12,889 bases of DNA from Asterionellopsis glacialis (taxonomy: Eukaryota; Bacillariophyta; Plagiogrammaphyceae; Rhaphoneidales; Asterionellopsidaceae): positions 1 through 12,889 of the forward strand of contig WKLE02006429.1 in assembly GCA_014885115.2 (NCBI GenBank), written 5' to 3'. How positions within the stretch are numbered: position 1 is the stretch's first letter; each line of letters begins with the position of its first letter. The notes beneath the pieces are model-generated. The model was not told the origin of the DNA, ran no database searches, and worked only from the letters and a program-made list of their open reading frames with translations. The translations under genes and the position numbers were made by a program. Below are positions 7,417-12,889 of the stretch, piece by piece.

Positions 7417-9860
7417 AGAGGTTGAAAAAAAAAGGTTGGACAAAATCAAAATGCTAGAAATTAATATGGAGTTTTGGAAAAAGGGGTTACACATGGAAGC
7501 GTAAAACTGATCATATGACTACCTTAAGTAGAGCAAATACAATTGGAAAAAGACCTAATCAAATTAAACTGCCTTGTCTGTACCATAATACCTGGTACAT
7601 ACAGAACTCCTCTATTATAGGAACTAGTACCTATCTATGTCCTTCTACTTATCCAGTTGCCACTCCTTGTAATGTGCCAGCTCATCCTTGGTCAACCGGG
7701 CAGCTTCTGGGCATGGGTGTGGGTATGGGCATGGGTGTAGGAGGCTTGATACCATACTAGTCTTCTTGAAGACATCTGGTGATATCAATCTTTGTTGACG
7801 GAGTCCTGATGGGAATGTCATCAGGGGTGACATTTTCTTTGTCTGATGAGCTTTACTTCACTTTAGTTTTTAGATAGTGTTGGTAATTTTGAAGCTTCTG
7901 TTTCTGTTTCTGTTGAGCTTAGCATTTCCTTTTTTGGACAACAGCAGGCTTGTTAGAATATTCTTTCTTGCTGGCAAAAAGTCATCATGGAGGGGAAAAG
8001 TGTGCACCTGTTGGGACTGTGCCAACAGTTATTACAACTGAACATGGATACTGTGAATTGCCAAAATCATTGAGAACTATTTGATTCCCCAACTCAAAAA
8101 TTTGACATCAATAGTAGTAAAACTCATAAAGCTTTCTTCCTAAGTACCTACTAAAGTAGTATAATACACACATATATATTTCACAATGTTTTCTTCTCAC
8201 ACAAATCTTATATCATCAGGTATTATTATGTCAAAGATTTGTTATCAAACAATAATAAATGTGACAAGGAAACAAGCCTACAAGAACAATACTCCTAATT
8301 TTTTTACTCTATGGGCGCAGTCATTGTCTGAGGCCTTCTTGGCTCAGGCAACAGCCAGGAGTCATTTACAAAAAGTTTTACTAGTAATACAAAACTAGAC
8401 TACACACACACACAGTAGATTGAACAATAACAAAGATTTCTACTTGCATGTTTTCTCAGTATTATATAATTGAATGTGCATTGAATAAATGAAACGTGCT
8501 CTCCTTCTAGTATAAAGAATGATTGAAAAACTTCTTGACACATACATCATAATATGGTTGACACTTTTGCAGTACATGTAGTCCATCACATTTTTACAAG
8601 TTGTTGTTAAATACTCACAAGAGCAATCAACCAGAAGAAATTTGATCTATTTCCAAGAGAAGAGACACATCTTTCAGTAAAAGGTAATAAAGAATGTGGA
8701 TCAATTTTGTAGCAAATATGACAAAACTGCTGTGGTATGCAAGTTAAGGATAAATGACATTTTGGTAATTGTTACAGCTAGTCCTCCAAAAGGAATGTGT
8801 TGTAGATGAAATAGCACCAGCTCTTGTTTTCTTTGGTGTCTAGTACAAAGCTGCACAAATGCATTTACCACTTGGAGGGAATAAAATATTATAGATGTGC
8901 CAGTTGTTTCTGGTTGGATTGATCTGCTGCTGCAACAGTCTCTGCAGTGGTCCATCGAGTTAATTGAAGAATTAATTAAATAGTGTTATTTTCAGTTAAA
9001 TTCCAGAAACCTGGCAAAAGATGGTTTCCCTGTCAATAGAGAAAACATGATGCCAAATTTTATTAAAAAGCAAATTATTGTTAGTACAGAATAGCAAACT
9101 TGCAAACATGATGATGGCTATATTTGATGGTTTTTGGGTGACAAGCTGGTTCATGAAATCAATACACCAAGAATCTCAAGTCTAAGCCTGGTGGTATGGA
9201 TGATACTGTGTCTCAAATCCCCTATGAAGCCATGCACTTGATATATCATTGAACACAAACATATCTCTGACATGGGGATATCATTCCTGCAATGCAGAAG
9301 ATTCTTGAAAACCCCAGTCTATGTTCCAGTAAGCGGGGATTACTATGAACTGATTGTTGAAACCCTTACTGTGGCTGTACTTTGCAAAGATCAAGCTTAC
9401 ATGAAAGAATGCTGTTGAGACATGATACCCTCCAAACCATAGCTCATTCTAAAATTGATTATATCAGAGTCTATCAACATGTACTAGATAATTCTACTTA
9501 TACAATTGTCTGCGACCCCCCTGGTCTAGAGACTAGCAGTATAATTGAAGAGAACTTGGATGAGAAGTACATTTTTTATCCAAATGTGAACAAGCAAGGA
9601 CCTTTGGAGGGTATCTCTCATGGATAAGGTGATTCTGGTGAAGGCGGGACCAAAGAAGAGAAGAATGTCTTTAAAGAGGATGGAGGGCAAACAAGAGGTG
9701 ATTGTGCAAAAAAAAGGTTGTTGTAAATGCTCAACGAATGACAATGGTGCAATAGCAAGGTCGAGTTCAAGAACAAATCCCTAGTCCTAGTGTGCCTGCA
9801 GTAGTCGAGACCAATCTATCCACAATCCACCATACAAAAATCTTCTTTTCCTCGTCTGTT
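7417..9860. other. AT-rich, gene-poor stretch, 2.4 kb, probable decayed DNA
   Basis: All frames are broken by frequent stops, and the longest open pieces (under 90 codons) mostly lack ATG starts. It follows directly on the transposase relic and may include its degraded 3' part or other dead elements. At 9640-9740 a Lys/Arg-rich reading (GPKKRRMSLKRMEG) resembles the basic tails of transposases, but weakly. Simple sequence includes a G-rich hexamer array (7709-7738) and a short AC run (8402-8414). Nothing here supports a working gene or an RNA gene. The last 150 bases should hold the promoter of the RBM5-like gene. Confidence 0.45.
7709..7738 (+). repeat. Five GGGNNT hexamers, potential G-quadruplex
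   Basis: The run reads GGGCAT GGGTGT GGGTAT and then GGGCAT GGGTGT: five G-triplets each spaced by three bases. It meets the usual G3N1-7 quadruplex pattern. It is not the TTAGGG telomere repeat. It lies in noncoding, AT-rich DNA. Confidence 0.7.
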
Positions 9861-9974
9861 ATGCTGTGCGTTTGCGGCTATTGCAGCGCGATTGACATGG
9901 GAACACAAAACAGAATCAACAATGGTGAAACCACCTCCGTCTCGTTACAACCAGGACGACGGCACTGCCGGTAG
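9861..9974 (+). promoter_or_regulatory. Possible overlapping upstream ORF at the RBM5-like gene
   Basis: ATG at 9861, with a second in-frame ATG at 9897, opens a frame that runs through the main start at 9922 in another frame and stops at TAG 9972-9974 (37 codons). If transcripts begin upstream of 9861, ribosomes starting here could not reinitiate easily at 9922, which would repress the main protein. The main ATG has a better context (aacaATGg). Transcription may simply start between 9899 and 9922. Confidence 0.25.
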
Positions 9975-12250
9975 TTACCGACACCAGCCCTCTTCTTCAC
10001 GCTGGACTGATAGCTCTCAAGGAGAAGCAGACAATCGTGGATTCGACGATAATAGTGGAAAGCGTAGACGTGAATCGGACGAGTACGGCAGCAACAGGAC
10101 GAAACGATGGGAATCTCACCGTGGTTATCAGACGACGACAGATGATGATAGCCATAACAAATTTGCTGCTCATTCATGGAACAACACAAGACGAGGTGAT
10201 TCTATTCAATCTCTTTCATATTTTTAAAAATATTGAATGTGCAATGCGCAATGCAGTGGAATGACGTTCATCATCAAAACAGAAGAAAAAATATGTGCCG
10301 CATACTGACATTACACTTTAATGTTTATTTGTTTTCTTATATATGATTCTTCAAAAGGTAATAATTACAATACGCAACACAGGAATCAAAGTTACCGTCA
10401 AAGAAGTGGTGAGAAAGATGATTATTACGGACCTCCATCGGAACCTCAACGTCGAGATAGAAATGATTCGTCGTCGTCGTCGTCATGGGGTCCTCCTCCC
10501 GCTGCCGCCGGAGACCAAAGAAGTCGTTCCAATTCTACCTCTCGGTATCGTCAGGATACTAATAACGGCGATTGGAAATGTTTGGAGGTAATCCATGTTC
10601 ATAGAGTATTGATGTTGATATTGATAACGTTTGCGATGCCGTATCAATCTGTGTCGTCTCCTCTTGAAGGTGAATATTACTGACCCACTACTTATAACCT
10701 CCCCTCTCCTCCCTTTTGACACTTTTGGCTGCTACAAAACATTTTTGTAGTGTAACAATTGGAATTATCCCGATGAACACCGGTGTGCAAGATGTGGTAT
10801 AAGGTACGAAGACTCCTCGTCGTCGACGACTCCCCTCTCCAGAGACGATCGTCGTGGTAGTCGCGGTCGTCGATCGGATAGTTTTGATTATCGTGGTGGT
10901 TATCACCACAATGATAGATCTCCTTCTGGAGATACGAATGATGACTTTGGTGAAAAGAGACCCGACAAACGTAACAGAAAAAAGAAGAAACAGGAGGAAG
11001 ATATCAATGAGAAGAGAAAGAAAAAGTTTTTGTGGCCACCCATCTTTGAACAAGATGGATCATCCTATGTCTTTGATGCACGGTCAAGCTTTTTCTATGA
11101 AGCCAAAAGTAACTTTTTCTATGATCCCAAAACCAAACTTTACTATTCCAATGATAAAAAAGTTTATTACCGACACTGTCCGGATGCAGCAGAAGGGAAC
11201 GTACCACTACAAGACGACAAGAACAAAAAGGATGATGATCCCGATTATTCTCCCTTGTTTCAACAAGTAAGTGTAGATGGACCATCTGGTGAAGAAAATC
11301 CTGAAAATAATGCAATCCTTGGATTAGGAGCAGTCTCGCAACAGCAACCACCAACAACTGCCAAGATTGCAATTTGTTTGAAAACCAAGAAATTAACTTC
11401 CTCATCTTCCTCCAAGAAAGAAACCAAGAAGGACGCCAATAGTGCAGCACAAGCTACTACTTTTACCTCCACTTCTTCAAACACCCCCTCGATTATTGCT
11501 GACAAGACAATCCTCAAGAAACATCAAGCTGATATGGATGTATGGGAAAAGAGAGAAAAAGAAATTCGAGGGACGATGGCAACAAGAGAAAATGCTAGTA
11601 CTACTACTACTACTACTACCAATGGCCTTGTTGTAAAAACTACCAAAAAAGGTTTGCCAATTTGCGTACTTTGCAAACGCAAGTTTCCCAGTATTGAAAA
11701 ATTACGTCAACATGAAAAGCTATCGACATTACATAAAACTAATTTGGAAAAGGCAGCCGCAACGAAAGGTAAAAGGAAGCTTAGTAGTACTGACGCTGAC
11801 ACAGTGACGAACCAACTTGTACCAGGAGCAGCACCACCACAGCAACAAGAACAGCTTTATCGTGATCGTGCTCAAGAAAGACGTGTGATGCATGGACCGG
11901 AGAGTGGTGGTGCCACTAGCTCCATGATTGTGGTCAACGATGCGAAGGAGGAAGAACATCGAATGACAGAGATTGTTCGTCCTGAAGATAATCTTGGAAC
12001 ATCCAACATTGGTAATCAAATGCTTCAAAAACTTGGTTGGAAAGCTGGAAATAGTCTTGGTAGCGGTGGCACAAATATAGATGGGAACAACAACAAGGAG
12101 AAGATAAGTTTGCAACAGGAAGAAACTAGTGGTGGTAGTACGACTCTTCAAAAGAATGTATTAAAAGATTGGGAAAGAATCGAATCACTTGCAAGTCAAG
12201 GACAAAGTTCTACAGGTGTATCCAATAGAGCTGGGATAGGTAGCAAATAA
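9922..12250 (+). CDS. RBM5-like: RBM5/RBM10-type splicing factor lacking RRMs (3 exons)
   Basis: Exons are 9922-10195, 10358-10587 and 10751-12250; the product is 667 residues. An Arg/Ser/Asp-rich N-terminus precedes a RanBP2-type zinc finger (W164, C166, C169, N173, C180, C183) that fits W-x-C-x2-C-x3-N-x6-C-x2-C exactly. A charged linker carries a basic nuclear-signal-like cluster (241-261). An OCRE-like aromatic repeat (about 270-310: SSFFYEAKSNFFYDPKTKLY) follows, then a C2H2 finger (C473, C476, H489, H496) close to the RBM5/10 form, the family motif YRDRAQERR after it, and a G-patch (about 586-630: SNIGNQMLQKLGWKAGNSLG). In this family these parts contact RNA 5' splice-site-like sequence (zinc finger), SmN/B tails (OCRE) and DEAH helicases (G-patch) to steer alternative splicing in the nucleus. 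The RRMs normally flanking the zinc finger are absent: only 86 low-complexity residues separate finger and OCRE. Identity is firm; the exact splice sites, especially acceptor 10357, are predictions. Confidence 0.92.
10196..10357 (+). other. Intron 1 of the RBM5-like gene (162 nt)
   Basis: The donor is ACGAG|GTGATT and the proposed acceptor is TTCTTCAAAAG|GT. Exon 1 ends one base into a codon and exon 2 completes it as GGT (Gly), so frame is kept. Unspliced, the frame stops at 10225-10227. The acceptor has a weak pyrimidine tract, so its exact position is the least certain splice site of the gene. Confidence 0.75.
10588..10750 (+). other. Intron 2 of the RBM5-like gene (163 nt)
   Basis: The donor is TTGGAG|GTAATC and the acceptor is ATTTTTGTAG|TG, in phase 0. 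Joining ...DWKCLE to CNNWNYPDEHRCARC rebuilds a RanBP2 zinc finger with every ligand at consensus spacing, which is strong independent support for both splice sites. Confidence 0.93.
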
Positions 12251-12348
12251 AAAAAAAGACTAAACCAGTGCTTATACTGTAGCTAGAGGAAATCCGAGAA
12301 TTCAGTATCATCCTATACAGTATGGTACGGTGTTTCCATAATCAAGTC

Positions 12349-12360
12349 TACAGTACTGTA
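12349..12360. repeat. 12-base perfect palindrome
   Basis: TACAGTACTGTA is its own reverse complement. Related pieces (atacagtatgg, cagtaccaggtactg) occur within 400 bases, suggesting locally repeated palindromic sequence rather than a single site. Confidence 0.7.
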
Positions 12361-12643
12361 TGTAAATCTATCCAAAGAATAATAGTAACTGAATTTGCAA
12401 GACAAACATTTGTGCTTTTTACCAACATCACATGAAGATATGTTTCTTCGACTCTACATTGCAATACATGGTGACACGGCACACCTCATTCCCCTCTTTC
12501 CAAAAAAAAAGTGAGTGCAGAAGAGAGAAAGAGATGATGATCCTGCGAGGGGGGTCGACAGACGGTCCAAAGGAATGAAACAATTATATATCTGAAATTT
12601 GACAACATGTAAGTTTTCTATTGTTCATCAAGTTGAACCTGAA

Positions 12644-12752
12644 TACCGGTACACATATAGGATTTTTTTTGTTTTCTGCACGAATCAAAAAATATTTACA
12701 GTACCAGGTACTGTACTTGATCTATCGTACCTGGTAATTATGTGTACCGGTA
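12644..12752. repeat. Nested inverted repeats, 109 bp
   Basis: Outer arms TACCGGTACACATA (12644-12657) and TATGTGTACCGGTA (12739-12752) are perfect 14-base complements. Inner arms TACCAGGTAC (12702-12711) and GTACCTGGTA (12727-12736) are perfect 10-base complements. The arms are placed asymmetrically, the left gap being 44 bases and the right 2. They could fold as a cruciform or be the relic of a small foldback element. Confidence 0.7.
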
Positions 12753-12889
12753 GTCTTGATTTTGCAAGAGGACCTATGTATTATTAAAGACTGGACCTGC
12801 ACATTAGTGAAGGTTTATTCTCAAGGGAGTAGAGACAAGGGGTAGGTGTCTACAGGATGGATGTAGGGGGGTCCTTGTCTGAACAAGCA

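Larger units (their letters stand above)
12251..12889. other. Intergenic region after the RBM5-like gene, with palindromes
   Basis: An A-run follows the stop codon directly (aaataaaaaaaaag). The rest has no convincing ORF; the longest is 62 codons and looks random. It carries many gtac-centred short palindromes, a 12-base perfect palindrome, and the nested inverted repeats listed separately. No RNA gene is recognised. Confidence 0.5.

Noticed and set aside
9382..9627. 81-codon ORF with a protein-like ending
   Set aside because: It begins with TTG, has no recognisable motif and sits among stop-ridden frames; at most a relic.
10688..11450. Minus-strand ORFs opposite the RBM5-like gene (121 and 148 codons)
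   Set aside because: They are antisense shadows of low-complexity coding sequence; the plus strand carries unmistakable zinc-finger, OCRE and G-patch motifs.
11729..12151. Minus-strand 140-codon ORF, hydrophobic and Ser/Thr-rich
   Set aside because: It lies opposite the C2H2 and G-patch region and has no recognisable domain.

Overview
The window looks like nuclear DNA of a diatom, or a close stramenopile relative. Three things suggest this: a secreted protein with a long Pro-Ser 'PSxxPS' tract of the kind common in diatom cell-surface proteins; short GT-AG introns of 162-174 nt; and a decayed transposase of a Mutator/ISXO2-like type that I recall as abundant in diatom genomes. There are no operons or Shine-Dalgarno sites. 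I read all genes as monocistronic eukaryotic units with ATG starts.

Layout. 1-567 (+) is the C-terminal end of an unidentified protein cut by the window edge. 568-1367 is intergenic, with a strong hairpin (891-929) and a pair of diverged direct repeats. 1368-2429 (+) is an intronless, membrane-anchored Nudix-domain protein. After a 360-bp convergent intergenic gap comes a two-exon gene on the minus strand (5051-2790, intron 3538-3365). It encodes a 695-residue single-pass membrane protein: signal peptide, Asn/Pro-rich and PSxxPS stalk, small four-cysteine extracellular domain, transmembrane helix, acidic cytoplasmic tail. 5052-9860 is a gene-poor, AT-rich stretch. Its only confident content is a transposase pseudogene at about 6058-7416, broken by many stops and frameshifts. 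9922-12250 (+) is a three-exon gene for an RBM5/RBM10-type splicing factor of 667 residues. Its RanBP2 zinc finger is rebuilt exactly by removing intron 2, and OCRE, C2H2 and G-patch domains follow in the family order, but neither RRM is present. 12251-12889 is intergenic, with palindromes and nested inverted repeats.

The genes have no obvious joint function. They look like ordinary neighbours on a eukaryotic chromosome: an RNA-processing factor, a cell-surface or cell-wall candidate, a Nudix enzyme, and a transposon relic between them. I see no evidence of a prokaryote-style defence system, CRISPR array or gene cluster. The observations most worth following are the RRM-less RBM5/10 architecture, the reconstructed Pro-Ser-rich membrane protein, the membrane-tethered Nudix protein with an altered Nudix box, and the inverted-repeat structures.
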